64,000 bases of DNA from Treponema sp. UBA6367 (GTDB taxonomy: Bacteria > Spirochaetota > Spirochaetia > Treponematales > Treponemataceae): assembly GCA_002437725.1 (NCBI GenBank), contig DJRF01000010.1, positions 1 through 64,000 of the forward strand. Direction: 5' to 3'. The position numbers and the translations under genes are program-made. Numbering within the stretch: the first letter of the stretch is position 1; each line of letters opens with the position of its first letter. Positions 42,949 through 52,223 of this stretch are shown one piece after another. Below the pieces are notes generated by a model. That model made no database searches and was not told the DNA's origin. It saw nothing but the letters and a program-made list of their open reading frames with translations.

Positions 42949-44145
42949 ATGGCTAAAATTCAAATGAAAAATAAAATCGCTGAACTTGATGGCGATGAAA
43001 TGACACGCGTTCTTTGGAAGGTTATAAAAGATGAACTTCTTTTGCCTTATGTTGATCTTCAAACTGAATATTATGATTTAGGATTAAAAAATCGTGATGA
43101 TTCTGATGACAAGGTGACTTACGAATCTGCAGAAGCTATAAAAAGACTTGGGGTTGGAGTAAAGTGCGCAACAATTACTTCAAATGCAGCTAGACAAAAA
43201 GAGTATAACTTAAAACAGCTGACGCCTTCTCCAAATGGAATAATTCGCGCAGAACTAGACGGAACAGTTTTTAGAACTCCAATTTTTGTAAAAAATATTC
43301 AGTGCAATGTTTCTAGCTGGAAAAAGCCTATAATCTTAGGACGGCACGCTTACGGTGATGTTTATAAGAACTGCGAAATAAAAACTCCTTGCGCAGGGAA
43401 AGCTGAGCTTGTTTTTACAGGCGTAGATGGCACTGAAATCCGAAAAACAATTATGGACATGAAAGGTCCTGGAATAATTCAAGGAATTCATAACTTGGAC
43501 AATTCTATTGAAAGTTTTGCGCGCTGCTGTTTTACTTACGCTTTAGATCAAAAAGTTTCTGTTTGGTTTGGAGCAAAGGATACTATTTCTAAAATTTATG
43601 ATGGAAATTTTAAGGCAATTTTTCAGCGTGTTTTTGATGAAGAATTTAAAGAAAAATTTGATTCTGCAGGAATTGAATATTTCTATACTTTGATTGATGA
43701 CGCTGTTGCTAGAATAATGAAGTGCGAAGGCGGACTTATGTGGGCATGCAAAAATTATGATGGCGATGTTATGAGCGATATGGTTGCCTCTGCCTGCGGT
43801 TCGCTTGCAATGATGACCTCTGTTCTTGTTAGTCCTGACGGAAAATTTGAATACGAAGCAAGCCACGGAACTGTACAAAAGCACTATTACCGCTATCAAA
43901 AGGGCGAGAAAACATCAACAAATCCTGTTGCTCTTATTTTTGCTTGGACTGGAGCGCTTGCAAAGCGAGGCGAACTCGATGGAACTTCTGAACTTGTTGA
44001 ATTCGCTCACAAGCTTGAAAAAGCAACTCTTGAGACAATTGAATCAGGTTACATGACAGGCGATCTTGCAAGAATTGCAAATCCTGCCGCTGTAAAAGTT
44101 TTGGATTCTTGGGAATTTATCGCGGCAATAAAAGACCGGCTTTAA
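42949..44145 (+). CDS. icd: NADP-dependent isocitrate dehydrogenase
   Basis: This 398-residue enzyme converts isocitrate to 2-oxoglutarate and carbon dioxide. It belongs to the eukaryote-like (type II) family: [52 protein letters not shown], and [11 protein letters not shown]. The NADP-binding end includes [10 protein letters not shown] followed by [19 protein letters not shown]. It is one of the few TCA enzymes here and supplies 2-oxoglutarate for glutamate. A terminator follows. Confidence 0.95.
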   Translation: MAKIQMKNKIAELDGDEMTRVLWKVIKDELLLPYVDLQTEYYDLGLKNRDDSDDKVTYESAEAIKRLGVGVKCATITSNAARQKEYNLKQLTPSPNGIIRAELDGTVFRTPIFVKNIQCNVSSWKKPIILGRHAYGDVYKNCEIKTPCAGKAELVFTGVDGTEIRKTIMDMKGPGIIQGIHNLDNSIESFARCCFTYALDQKVSVWFGAKDTISKIYDGNFKAIFQRVFDEEFKEKFDSAGIEYFYTLIDDAVARIMKCEGGLMWACKNYDGDVMSDMVASACGSLAMMTSVLVSPDGKFEYEASHGTVQKHYYRYQKGEKTSTNPVALIFAWTGALAKRGELDGTSELVEFAHKLEKATLETIESGYMTGDLARIANPAAVKVLDSWEFIAAIKDRL

Positions 44146-44163
44146 AAATCAATTTATAAAAAA

Positions 44164-44207
44164 AGGCTTATCTAAAAGCATGAGCTTATTAGGTAAGCCT
44201 TTTTTTA
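44164..44207 (+). terminator. Rho-independent terminator after icd
   Basis: AGGCTTATCTAA (44164–44175) pairs with TTAGGTAAGCCT (44189–44200) with one wobble, followed by T through 44207. Confidence 0.85.
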
Positions 44208-44231
44208 GTTTGTTATCACCCTAAAACTTCT

Positions 44232-44268
44232 GAGCCAAGGCCTTGAGCGTAAAGCGTGCCTTGACCAA
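44232..44268 (+). repeat. Dispersed intergenic hairpin repeat, copy C
   Basis: The arms CCAAGG and CCTTGA(CCAA) and the TTGAGCGTA loop match copies A (29595) and B (35192). It lies between the icd terminator and a convergent small gene. Confidence 0.6.
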
Positions 44269-44294
44269 CCGTATTATAAAACTGAAAGTCTAGT

Positions 44295-44519
44295 TTAGCA
44301 GTTTAAGAGTCTAAGAATCTTTCCCTTAAATAAAATCATAATAAAGTCAAGAATCCAAATAATATTCCAGCCTAAGAAAAGCCTTAGAATACCAGCGACG
44401 TATTTTTTTTCTTTAAACCTTGTTATAAATCCGAATAACCAAGAAGTAATTGGAATAAGAGCAAAGATAACGCTAAGAATCCTTGACATTCCAAAATAGT
44501 CCTTTCCTTTTTTTGCCAT
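44295..44519 (-). CDS. Small membrane protein, function unknown
   Basis: This 74-residue protein has two hydrophobic segments: SRILSVIFALIPITSWLFGF and GILRLFLGWNIIWILDFIMI, with a basic loop between. I have not identified a named family. I chose ATG 44519 because GGAGGAC lies 3–9 nt upstream on the minus strand; an earlier ATG at 44531 lies before that site. It is divergent from dapL. Confidence 0.7.
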   Translation of the reverse strand: MAKKGKDYFGMSRILSVIFALIPITSWLFGFITRFKEKKYVAGILRLFLGWNIIWILDFIMILFKGKILRLLNC

Positions 44520-44573
44520 AAAGTCCTCCAAAATAAAAGCAAATATATACTATTTTCAGCCCATATTCGTCAT

Positions 44574-44602
44574 TTGTCAAATAAAAAGAATTATGATATG
44601 CT
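44574..44602 (+). promoter_or_regulatory. Promoter of dapL, leaderless configuration
   Basis: TTGTCA (44574–44579), a 17-nt spacer and TATGCT (44597–44602) end 6 nt before the ATG at 44609. No ribosome-binding site is present. Confidence 0.6.
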
Positions 44603-44608
44603 TTGCTC

Positions 44609-45832
44609 ATGATTAAACGAAATTCTGGTTTTTCAAATTTAACTGCTGGTTATTTATTTCCTGAAGTTGCTCGCCGCCGCAGGGAATATTCTCAAAATCA
44701 TCCGGATGCGCAGATTATAAGTCTTAGCATTGGAAATACAACAGAACCTCTTCCTGAATTTATAGCAAAGGCTATGGCTGATTATGCGATGGCTCTTTCT
44801 ACTAAGGAAGGTTATTCTGGATATGGCGATGAACAAGGAAATCCTGTTCTTAGGAAAAAGATTGCTGAAGTTTGGTATAAAGGATTAGCAACTGCTGAGG
44901 AAGTTTTTATTTCTGATGGCGCAAAATGCGATATTGCTAGAATTCAAACTCTTTTTGGTTCTAAGGCAAAAATCGCTGTTCAAGATCCCGCTTATCCTGT
45001 TTACGTTGACGGTTCTGTTATTGTTGGCGCTGCTGGAAAAAACAATGGAATGGGGTATAGAGGTGTTGCTTATATGCCTTGCGTGCCAGAAAATGGATTT
45101 TTCCCTGACCTTTCAAAAATTAAAAAGAATTCTATTATTTACTTTTGTTCTCCAAACAATCCTACTGGGGCTTGCGCAACTAGGGAACAGTTAAAAAAAC
45201 TTGTAGATTTTGCAAATTCTAACGGCTGCATTATTATTTACGATGCTGCGTATAGAGAATTTATTAGGGATGAAAATCTTCCTAAAACAATTTTTGAAAT
45301 ACAGGGAAGCCGCACTTGTTCTATTGAAATAAATTCTTTTAGTAAACCTGCTGGATTTACAGGTGTTCGTTTGGGCTGGTCTATTGTTCCAATGGAATTA
45401 AAATTTGCCGATGGCTCAAGCGTAAACCGTGATTGGAATAGAGTAATGACAACTCTTTTTAATGGAGCTTCTAACATAGCGCAAGCTGGTGGCATTGCTT
45501 GCTTAGAGCCAGAAGGTCTTGAAGCAATGAAAAAAGTTATTGATTATTATCTTGAAAATGTAAAAATGATTAATGACGTTTTGGAAGGTGAAAATTTCAA
45601 GAAGGCCGGTGTAAAAATTTATTCTACAGGTAACAGCCCGTATCTTTGGGTAAAGTTCCCTAGTATGAACAGCTGGGATATTTTTGACCGCTTGCTAGAT
45701 GAATGTCATATTGTTACAACTCCTGGAAGCGGTTTTGGACCTTCTGGAGAAAGTTTTATAAGATTCAGTTCCTTTGGCCATCAAGAAGATGTAAAAGAAG
45801 CTTGCAAAAGGCTTGCTGAATTTAAAATATAG
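44609..45832 (+). CDS. dapL: LL-diaminopimelate aminotransferase
   Basis: DapL makes LL-diaminopimelate in one step for lysine and peptidoglycan synthesis. The 407-residue PLP enzyme starts FSNLTAGYLFPEVARRR, then ISLSIGNTTEPLP, AVQDPAYPVYVDG, YFCSPNNPTGA and the lysine-containing NSFSKPAGFTGVRLGW. These are diagnostic of DapL among class I aminotransferases. The start follows a -10 box directly. It converges with the outer-membrane protein gene. Confidence 0.94.
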   Translation: MIKRNSGFSNLTAGYLFPEVARRRREYSQNHPDAQIISLSIGNTTEPLPEFIAKAMADYAMALSTKEGYSGYGDEQGNPVLRKKIAEVWYKGLATAEEVFISDGAKCDIARIQTLFGSKAKIAVQDPAYPVYVDGSVIVGAAGKNNGMGYRGVAYMPCVPENGFFPDLSKIKKNSIIYFCSPNNPTGACATREQLKKLVDFANSNGCIIIYDAAYREFIRDENLPKTIFEIQGSRTCSIEINSFSKPAGFTGVRLGWSIVPMELKFADGSSVNRDWNRVMTTLFNGASNIAQAGGIACLEPEGLEAMKKVIDYYLENVKMINDVLEGENFKKAGVKIYSTGNSPYLWVKFPSMNSWDIFDRLLDECHIVTTPGSGFGPSGESFIRFSSFGHQEDVKEACKRLAEFKI

Positions 45833-45849
45833 CTTTTGGATTGTAACTT

Positions 45850-47061
45850 TTATAGTTGGGATTTGTATCCTACGCTAAGTCTAAAAGCCGTTCCCCATTC
45901 GTTTTTTATCATGTCAGAAACAACGGCTTTTAGACTTGTGTGGAATTCTCCATTGTAAAAAGATGTAGAAAAATAAGGAGCTATGGCGATAGTGTAGTCT
46001 TCTTTGAAGAATTCTGTGATTTTTCCAAAATCTAAGTAATCTTTGCCTGCAAAAGAAAGTGACGAATTTATTCCAAAGATGAACACTTTGTTTTTTATGT
46101 AAAGATTGTCTGTAAATACATCAATATTTAATCCGAGCGTATCATTTATAAATAAAGAAGAATCAACTGTTTCTTGCGGCAAGCTGTATGCAGTTATATT
46201 CACTTGAAATTCTTTGGCTCTAAAGCGCGGTTCAAAAAGAATGTACGCTGTTTCAAAATCAGAAAGTTGAAGGCTCGTATGCTTTTTAAAAGGAACTGAA
46301 GAAATTCCTGCCTGCATAAAGAGCGACGTAGTGTAAGTGTTTCCTAAAAGCAGGTTCATGCCTGTTCGCCAATAAAGCGTGTCCACTACTAAAATGTTTT
46401 CATCGTTGCTGTTTTGTTTTAATGGAACTCCCAGCCCTGCCGAAATATCAAAAGTAAAAAGTCTATAAACGCAAGCGAATCTAAAATCTGTATTGAATAC
46501 ATAGCTGTCGTCTAATTCGTGATTAACGTAAATGTAAGTTCCTATGGCTATTGGCTGAACTGTAAAGTGTATTACGTCTGAAAATCCAACTCCAAAAAGC
46601 GGATATATTACAGAACCTGCCAAACCTAGCCAGCTTTCCATAAGCCTTGAGGCAATTGGCTGAATGCCAAACTGCCTTCTTAAAAATATATCAGAGCCAA
46701 TAGGCTCATAAGTTCCTATAAATGCGCTTAAGTAGTTTGAAGAATCTAAAAGCCTTCTCCTAAAAATTATAGAAAGCTCGTCAATTTGAAAATCTGCTGG
46801 TGTTTTTTTGAATACAGAATTTTCTATAAGGTCATCTGTGGCAACTGAAAATTCTGCTCTTGCAAAAATATCTTCAGAAATGTTTAATTGTCCAGAAAAG
46901 TATGACTGTATTCTTAAATCGGGATTAAATTTGTCAGGAGTGTCCGATGTAAAGTCTGCTTTTCCTCCTGCAAAACCGCTGAAAGACACGTTCGCAAAAG
47001 CAAAAGAGGCTGTCGCAATAATAATTGTTGTAAAAGCAATTTTTTTTATATTTTTATTCAT
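45850..47061 (-). CDS. Putative treponemal outer-membrane beta-barrel protein
   Basis: This 403-residue protein has an N-terminal signal peptide (KKIAFTTIIIATASFAFA) and then alternating hydrophobic/polar strands with many aromatic ends, ending in SVGYKSQL. That pattern fits a beta-barrel exported to the outer membrane. I do not recognise a named family. GGAG lies 12 nt before the ATG on the minus strand. It is divergent from cheA, and no operon partner is present. Confidence 0.7.
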   Translation of the reverse strand: MNKNIKKIAFTTIIIATASFAFANVSFSGFAGGKADFTSDTPDKFNPDLRIQSYFSGQLNISEDIFARAEFSVATDDLIENSVFKKTPADFQIDELSIIFRRRLLDSSNYLSAFIGTYEPIGSDIFLRRQFGIQPIASRLMESWLGLAGSVIYPLFGVGFSDVIHFTVQPIAIGTYIYVNHELDDSYVFNTDFRFACVYRLFTFDISAGLGVPLKQNSNDENILVVDTLYWRTGMNLLLGNTYTTSLFMQAGISSVPFKKHTSLQLSDFETAYILFEPRFRAKEFQVNITAYSLPQETVDSSLFINDTLGLNIDVFTDNLYIKNKVFIFGINSSLSFAGKDYLDFGKITEFFKEDYTIAIAPYFSTSFYNGEFHTSLKAVVSDMIKNEWGTAFRLSVGYKSQL

Positions 47062-47228
47062 CTATATCACGCTCCAATAAACCTTCTTTGTTAATCATTT
47101 CTATTTTTATATGTAACAAGTGCAAACTCTGATTTTTGACCTAATATTCCTCTTTAATTTTCGGCAGGTATTTATAAAAATATAAGAAAAAAAATCGCAA
47201 GAATATAAAAAAAACGTGTCATAACTGC

Positions 47229-47256
47229 TTGAATTATGAAAATTACTGTGTATAAT
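47229..47256 (+). promoter_or_regulatory. Promoter of the chemotaxis operon, leaderless configuration
   Basis: TTGAAT (47229–47234), a 16-nt spacer and TATAAT (47251–47256, preceded by TGTG) end 7 nt before the cheA ATG. No ribosome-binding site is seen. Confidence 0.6.
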
Positions 47257-47263
47257 TTCAAGT

Positions 47264-49675
47264 ATGAGTGACTATCTTGATCCTAACAATGAAGAACTTC
47301 TAAAAGACTTTTTTGCTGAAGCAGAGCAGCAAGTTGAAACGCTTGAAAGTAATGTTCTTGTTATTGAAAATGATCCTACAAATCATGACGCTATAGATGA
47401 AATCTTTCGAGCAGCACACACGCTAAAAGGTGGCTCTGCCACTGTAGAAATGAACGAGCTTTCTAGTTTTACGCATAAAGTAGAAGATGTTCTTGACGAA
47501 ATTCGTTCAGACAGATTGGCTGTTACAGAGCCAGTTGTCGATGTTTTGCTTAGTTCTATTGATGTAATAAAAGCTATGATGGAAGCTCGCCGCAATGGAG
47601 AGGTTTATTCAGAAGATGTTACAGAAATAGAAAACAAATTAAAATCATATATTCCAGAAAAAGGTGATAAAAAAGCCGGCCATAAACCTCCTGCTGGAAC
47701 AGGGCCTTCTATTCCTGTTCATGAAGAAAAAGCAGCTCCTGCACAAAGCTCAACGAATCCGTCTCCTTTTGTTTATCCGGAACTTTCTGAATCTGAATAT
47801 ATGGAATTAAAAGGCGCTTGCGAAGGTTCCCAGAAACTTTGGCTTGTCTCTGTAAAATTCGATGAAAATAATCCTATGAATTCTGTTGGTGGAATACAAG
47901 TTTTTGCAGCATTAAAAGCTTTGGGAAGTGTTTTAAAAACTGTTCCTGATTTTGATGCCTTGTATGAAGACGAATTTCACGAAACTGTGTTTTACTATTT
48001 AGCTTCGGATTGCGAAGCTTCTAAAATTGAAGATACTGCATTCTTAGGAGATGTTACTCTTTGTACTGACGCTCATCTTGTAGAAGAGCCTCAGAAAAAG
48101 GCTGATGCTGCTGAAGTTCAGGCTCCTTTGGCTTTAAGCAAAGATGAGAAGGCAAATTCAGTTTCTGCGGACACGGAAAAAACAGAAACGCAAAGTGCTG
48201 CTGTGTCCGAACAAAAGACTGCTCCAAAAGAAGAAACTCAAGCCGCTGCGGTAAAACATCCTGAAAAAAAGGATGCTCATAATGCTATTGCAAATCAGAA
48301 TAGCGTGCTTAGAGTCGATTCTCGGCGAATAGATTATCTTTTAAATCTTGTAAGCGAAATTGTAATAGCAAAGGCTGCATTTAATCAGCTTTCTGCAAGC
48401 CTTACAAAAGAAGTGACTTCTTTTCAGCAGTCGCAGGTTGCATTCCGCGAAAAAATTGGTCGGGTTACAGAAACAATTTCGTCTTATATCGAAGATGTAA
48501 AAAATGGAAAGTCTTTGCAAGAAATTCATTCCGCAGTTGCAAAAGAATTGCAGACTTTAACTTCATCCTTTGATGGAAACGATGTTTCTCTAAAAGCTAT
48601 AACTACAAAATTCCGTTCTTCCACTCAAAATCTTGGAAGAATAACAGGAGAGCTGCAAGAAGGTGTTATGAAAATCCGAATGGTTCCAATCAATCAGATT
48701 TTCAGCCGCTTCCCTAGAGTCGTCCGTGACCTTCAAAGAGAGCTTTCTAAAAAAATCGAACTCGTTATTGAAGGTGAAGACACTGAACTCGATAAATCTG
48801 TTGTAGAAGACCTCTTGGATCCAATAATGCACTGCGTTCGAAATTCTGTTGACCACGGTATTGAAATGCCTGAAAAAAGGCTTGCCGCTGGCAAAAGCGA
48901 AACTGGAAAGGTCTTGCTCAAGGCAGAAAATGAAGGAAATCAGATTGTTATAGAAATTGCCGATGACGGTGCTGGAATTGACGTTGAAAAAGTAAAAAAC
49001 AAGGCTATTCAAAAAGGTCTTATACATCCAGACAAAGTTCTTACAGATCAAGAAGCTTTTCAACTTATCTTTGAGCCAGGTTTTTCTACTGCTGATAAAA
49101 TTTCGAATATTTCAGGCCGCGGTGTAGGGCTTGATGTTGTAAAGACGATGATAGAAAAACTTAAAGGAACAGTTTCTGTTGCGTCTAAAAGAGGCGAAGG
49201 AACTACCTTTACAATAAAGCTTCCGCTCACGCTTGCAATAATTCAAGGGCTTTTGGTAAAAGTTGGAACTCAAATATATTCTATACCGATTGCTTCCGTA
49301 ATTGAAAGCCAAAGAATAAAGCATAGCGATATAAAGACTATAGACAACTATGAAGTTTTAAATGTTAGAAATGAAGTTATAAGTGTTCTGCGTCTTTCAA
49401 GGCTCTTTGGCATAAAAGAAACTGTAGAAGACGAATTTTGCAATATTGTTATTGTGGGGTCAAAAGACAAAAAAGTCGGTATTATGGTCGATTCCCTTAT
49501 TGGAGAAGAAGATGTTGTAATAAAACCTCTTAAAGACCAGTTTACTGTTTCGCCAGGTATTGCCGGTGCTTCAATACTTGGAGATGGTTCTGTATCTTTG
49601 ATAATCGATGTAAGTCAGTTGCTCGATTTGAGTTTAAAACAAGATATAGACGCACAGCGTTTTTTAGAAGCATAG
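47264..49675 (+). CDS. cheA: Chemotaxis histidine kinase CheA
   Basis: CheA phosphorylates CheY in response to chemoreceptors. The 803-residue protein has an N-terminal HPt domain with phospho-accepting His52 (AAHTLKGGSAT), a CheY-binding-type region at about 180–280, an Ala/Lys/Glu-rich linker, and a dimerisation segment. The ATPase domain follows: CVRNSVDHGIEMP near 521, DDGAGID near 566, and GRGVGLDVVK near 618. A CheW-like domain ends the protein. It heads a cheA–cheW–cheX–cheY operon as in other treponemes. Confidence 0.96.
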   Translation: MSDYLDPNNEELLKDFFAEAEQQVETLESNVLVIENDPTNHDAIDEIFRAAHTLKGGSATVEMNELSSFTHKVEDVLDEIRSDRLAVTEPVVDVLLSSIDVIKAMMEARRNGEVYSEDVTEIENKLKSYIPEKGDKKAGHKPPAGTGPSIPVHEEKAAPAQSSTNPSPFVYPELSESEYMELKGACEGSQKLWLVSVKFDENNPMNSVGGIQVFAALKALGSVLKTVPDFDALYEDEFHETVFYYLASDCEASKIEDTAFLGDVTLCTDAHLVEEPQKKADAAEVQAPLALSKDEKANSVSADTEKTETQSAAVSEQKTAPKEETQAAAVKHPEKKDAHNAIANQNSVLRVDSRRIDYLLNLVSEIVIAKAAFNQLSASLTKEVTSFQQSQVAFREKIGRVTETISSYIEDVKNGKSLQEIHSAVAKELQTLTSSFDGNDVSLKAITTKFRSSTQNLGRITGELQEGVMKIRMVPINQIFSRFPRVVRDLQRELSKKIELVIEGEDTELDKSVVEDLLDPIMHCVRNSVDHGIEMPEKRLAAGKSETGKVLLKAENEGNQIVIEIADDGAGIDVEKVKNKAIQKGLIHPDKVLTDQEAFQLIFEPGFSTADKISNISGRGVGLDVVKTMIEKLKGTVSVASKRGEGTTFTIKLPLTLAIIQGLLVKVGTQIYSIPIASVIESQRIKHSDIKTIDNYEVLNVRNEVISVLRLSRLFGIKETVEDEFCNIVIVGSKDKKVGIMVDSLIGEEDVVIKPLKDQFTVSPGIAGASILGDGSVSLIIDVSQLLDLSLKQDIDAQRFLEA

Positions 49676-49693
49676 AGTTTAGTTGAGGAAATT

Positions 49694-51154
49694 ATGACTA
49701 TAGAATCTATTCTAGTATCAGATGAAAACAGCGATAGTACAAATGCCTTGATGTCAAAGGTTGGCGACGAGTTAAACCGCGAAAGAGATGCTCAAGAAAC
49801 CATTGATTTTAAAATGGTTACATTTTCGCTTTCTGGAAAAGATTACGCAATCGACATTATGTATGTAAAAGAAATTGCAAAAGCCGGACTTTTTACTTAC
49901 GTTCCTAATACATTGCCATTTGTGATTGGTGTGTATAATTTGCGTGGTGAAATAATTCCGATTCTTGATATGCGAATCTTTTTTAATATACCGATTCCTG
50001 AAACTAAAGAAAACGAACTTAGAAATTTGCTAATCCTTACTGTAAACGAACAAACTTTTGGAATTGTTGTCGATAAGATTGATAAGGTTGTTGGCGTGCA
50101 AAAAAGTTCCATTCAGCCACCGCATCCGCTTTTTGTTGATATAAATGTAAAGTACATTTCTGGAGTTGTAGAAAGCAACAAGCATCTTTATATCTTGTTA
50201 GATATAGAAAGAATTTTTTCAAATTCAGGCTCTGCAGAAGATGTTTCTAAAAGCTCTGCTTTAAAAGATGGTTTTTCGCTTGTAAAACCGCAGCAGTTGC
50301 AGTCAAATGGTCAAGTTTCTAAAAAGGCTGAAAATCAAGCTGATTCATCTGGCGCAAATGCAAAATCGCCTGAAAAAAGTGTTTCGGATGGCAAAGACGA
50401 TAAGGCAATAAACGATGAGCAGGATTTTAAGTTTATAAGCGAAGGTCTTAGTAATTTTGCAAAATTTTTTGTTTCATCGGTAAACAAAGATTGGGTCGCA
50501 AGACGGCTTTCTGAATGGAGAAAACTTCGCGGAGAACAAAATATCCAGTTGCAAAATGCTGGCGATGCTCAAGAATTTTTAAAACCTTTTTGGTCTGCGC
50601 ATACAGGTTCTTTGTGGTCAAAAGAGTATGCGGATTCTGTGTTTGCAGTTTTGCCTGAAAATTCTGCTAAACAAATTGTTGTTTGGAATCCAGGATGCGC
50701 AAAAGGTCTTGAAACATATTGCTTAGCTTGCGTGCTTTCAAAACGCTATCCTGATGCAAAAATAAAGGTTTATGCTCAAGATACAGACCTTTTGAACGTT
50801 GCAAACGCTCCGATGTTGACCATTTCTCAAGCAGACGCAGAAGGCTGGCTTTCTCCTTTTGTTTCAAAAAATGCTAGTGGCAGTTTTACTTTTAATCAGC
50901 AAATAAAGGATAGCATTCTTTTTGAATACCACGACTGCCAGCATACTAATGCTATGCCTATGATTGATTTAGTTTTTTCAAGAGATTTGCTTTCTCTTCT
51001 GCCTGATGAAGCTAGAAGTTCTGTTATGAGAGATTTTGATGAAAAGCTAAAAGGAAATGGAATACTTATTATAGGTGATAATGAATCAGTATCTGATTCT
51101 CCTGATTTTATGGAACATACTGTAGGTTCAATTACTGTCTATAAAAAGCAATAA
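49694..51154 (+). CDS. cheW: CheW coupling protein with a C-terminal CheR-like domain
   Basis: The first 180 residues are CheW: VTFSLSGKDYAIDIMYVKEI, PFVIGVYNLRGEIIPILD and GIVVDKIDKVVGV. After a Ser/Lys-rich linker (about 185–250), residues 255–486 look like a CheR methyltransferase domain: VVWNPGCAKGLETYCLACVL, IKVYAQDTD and DLVFSRDLLSLLP. The usual CheR sequence in the first motif is less conserved here, so catalysis is doubtful. Such CheW–CheR-like fusions are described in Treponema and help form its receptor arrays. TTGAGGAAA lies before the ATG. Confidence 0.93.
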   Translation: MTIESILVSDENSDSTNALMSKVGDELNRERDAQETIDFKMVTFSLSGKDYAIDIMYVKEIAKAGLFTYVPNTLPFVIGVYNLRGEIIPILDMRIFFNIPIPETKENELRNLLILTVNEQTFGIVVDKIDKVVGVQKSSIQPPHPLFVDINVKYISGVVESNKHLYILLDIERIFSNSGSAEDVSKSSALKDGFSLVKPQQLQSNGQVSKKAENQADSSGANAKSPEKSVSDGKDDKAINDEQDFKFISEGLSNFAKFFVSSVNKDWVARRLSEWRKLRGEQNIQLQNAGDAQEFLKPFWSAHTGSLWSKEYADSVFAVLPENSAKQIVVWNPGCAKGLETYCLACVLSKRYPDAKIKVYAQDTDLLNVANAPMLTISQADAEGWLSPFVSKNASGSFTFNQQIKDSILFEYHDCQHTNAMPMIDLVFSRDLLSLLPDEARSSVMRDFDEKLKGNGILIIGDNESVSDSPDFMEHTVGSITVYKKQ

Positions 51155-51186
51155 TTATATTAGTTGTTTTTATTTGGAGGATTTAA

Positions 51187-51669
51187 ATGAGAGTAGAGTA
51201 TATTAACCCATTTGTTGAAACTTCTTATAAGGTTTTAAAAGAAGTTTTGGGCGGTGCTGATGTAAAGCGTGGAAACCTTTATTTGAAATCTACTGCAATG
51301 CCTGTAATGGGAGTTGCCGCTTTAGTTGGTCTTGCTGGCGATGTAGAAGGTCGTGTTCTTTTTGATATGACTTTAGAAACTGCGCTGAATATAGCATCAC
51401 AGATGAACGGAGAAAAACTTGCAGAATTTGATGATCTTGCAAAGGCTACAATTAGCGAGCTTGCTAATCTTATAACTGCGCAAGCTGTTACAAAACTTCA
51501 TGAACTGAATTTTAAATTTGATCTTACTCCTCCAGCTCTTTTTGTTGGCCAACAGATGGAAATTGCAGCCCTAGCTGGTAGCGGAGAAAACGTAGAGGCT
51601 CTTATAGTTCCTCTTATTACTGAATATGGAAAAATTGAAGTAAATGTTGCTATTCGAGAGAGAGCTTAG
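51187..51669 (+). CDS. cheX: CheY-phosphate phosphatase CheX
   Basis: CheX removes phosphate from CheY and ends the signal in spirochaetes. The 160-residue protein has YINPFVETSYKVLKEVLG, then MPVMGVAALVGLAGDVEGRVLFDM, and the active-site segment EFDDLAKATISELANLITAQ (E–x2–N type, here SELANLI). A strong TTGGAGG precedes the ATG. Its place between cheW and cheY is the treponemal order. Confidence 0.94.
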   Translation: MRVEYINPFVETSYKVLKEVLGGADVKRGNLYLKSTAMPVMGVAALVGLAGDVEGRVLFDMTLETALNIASQMNGEKLAEFDDLAKATISELANLITAQAVTKLHELNFKFDLTPPALFVGQQMEIAALAGSGENVEALIVPLITEYGKIEVNVAIRERA

Positions 51670-51701
51670 CAAGTCACTTATAGAAATTATGGAGATAAAT
51701 T

Positions 51702-52136
51702 ATGAAAACTGCACAAGATTTTCCTACGATTAACGAACGTCCGCCTGAGGGAATCAAAGCAGACGGAAGTGCATACAGAGTAATGATAGTTGATGATTCA
51801 ATGTTTGTTGCAAAACAGCTTGGTCAAATTTTAACAAGTGAAGGTTATGAGGTTGTAGCAACCGCTGTAGATGGAAAAGATGGCGTTGATAAATACAAAG
51901 AGCTTGCTCCTAACATTGATCTTGTTACAATGGACATTACAATGCCTCGTATGGATGGAATAACTGCTCTTGAGCAAATAATGACATTTGATAAGCAGGC
52001 AAAAGTTGTAATGGTAAGCGCGCTCGGCAAGGAAGAACTTGTAAAAAAGTCTCTCTTGCTTGGGGCAAAAAATTACATTATTAAGCCTTTGGACAGAAAA
52101 AAGGTGCTTGAGCGAATTGCTGCTTGCTTAAAATAA
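51702..52136 (+). CDS. cheY: Chemotaxis response regulator CheY
   Basis: CheY-phosphate binds the flagellar switch. The 144-residue protein has an N-terminal extension of about 25 residues, the acidic pair in MIVDDSMFV, phospho-accepting Asp78 in VTMDITMPRMDG, and Ser/Lys in MVSALGKEELVKK. It is the last gene of the chemotaxis operon. The metQ leader follows without an obvious terminator. Confidence 0.95.
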   Translation: MKTAQDFPTINERPPEGIKADGSAYRVMIVDDSMFVAKQLGQILTSEGYEVVATAVDGKDGVDKYKELAPNIDLVTMDITMPRMDGITALEQIMTFDKQAKVVMVSALGKEELVKKSLLLGAKNYIIKPLDRKKVLERIAACLK

Positions 52137-52145
52137 ATTAATTTT

Positions 52146-52218
52146 CTCCTGATGAAATGTATTGCCATAATGGACTAAAAAATGTATTTTATAGGCAATA
52201 TTTTATATTCATCAGGAG
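52146..52218 (+). promoter_or_regulatory. Leader hairpin that sequesters the metQ ribosome-binding site
   Basis: CTCCTGATGAA (52146–52156) pairs perfectly with TTCATCAGGAG (52208–52218), and TATTGCC (52160–52166) pairs with GGCAATA (52194–52200) inside it. The AGGAGG ribosome-binding site (52214–52219) lies almost entirely in the 3' arm, 4 nt before the metQ ATG. No T run follows, so it is not a standard terminator. It looks like a translation-control element. I do not recognise a known riboswitch class. Confidence 0.65.
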
Positions 52219-52223
52219 GCAAT

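Noticed and set aside
52137..52223. Terminator of the chemotaxis operon
   Set aside because: The hairpin is not followed by a T run, and its 3' arm contains the metQ ribosome-binding site, so a translation-control role fits better.
52137..52223. Assignment to a known SAM riboswitch class
   Set aside because: I could not match the conserved core of any class; the assignment would be a guess.
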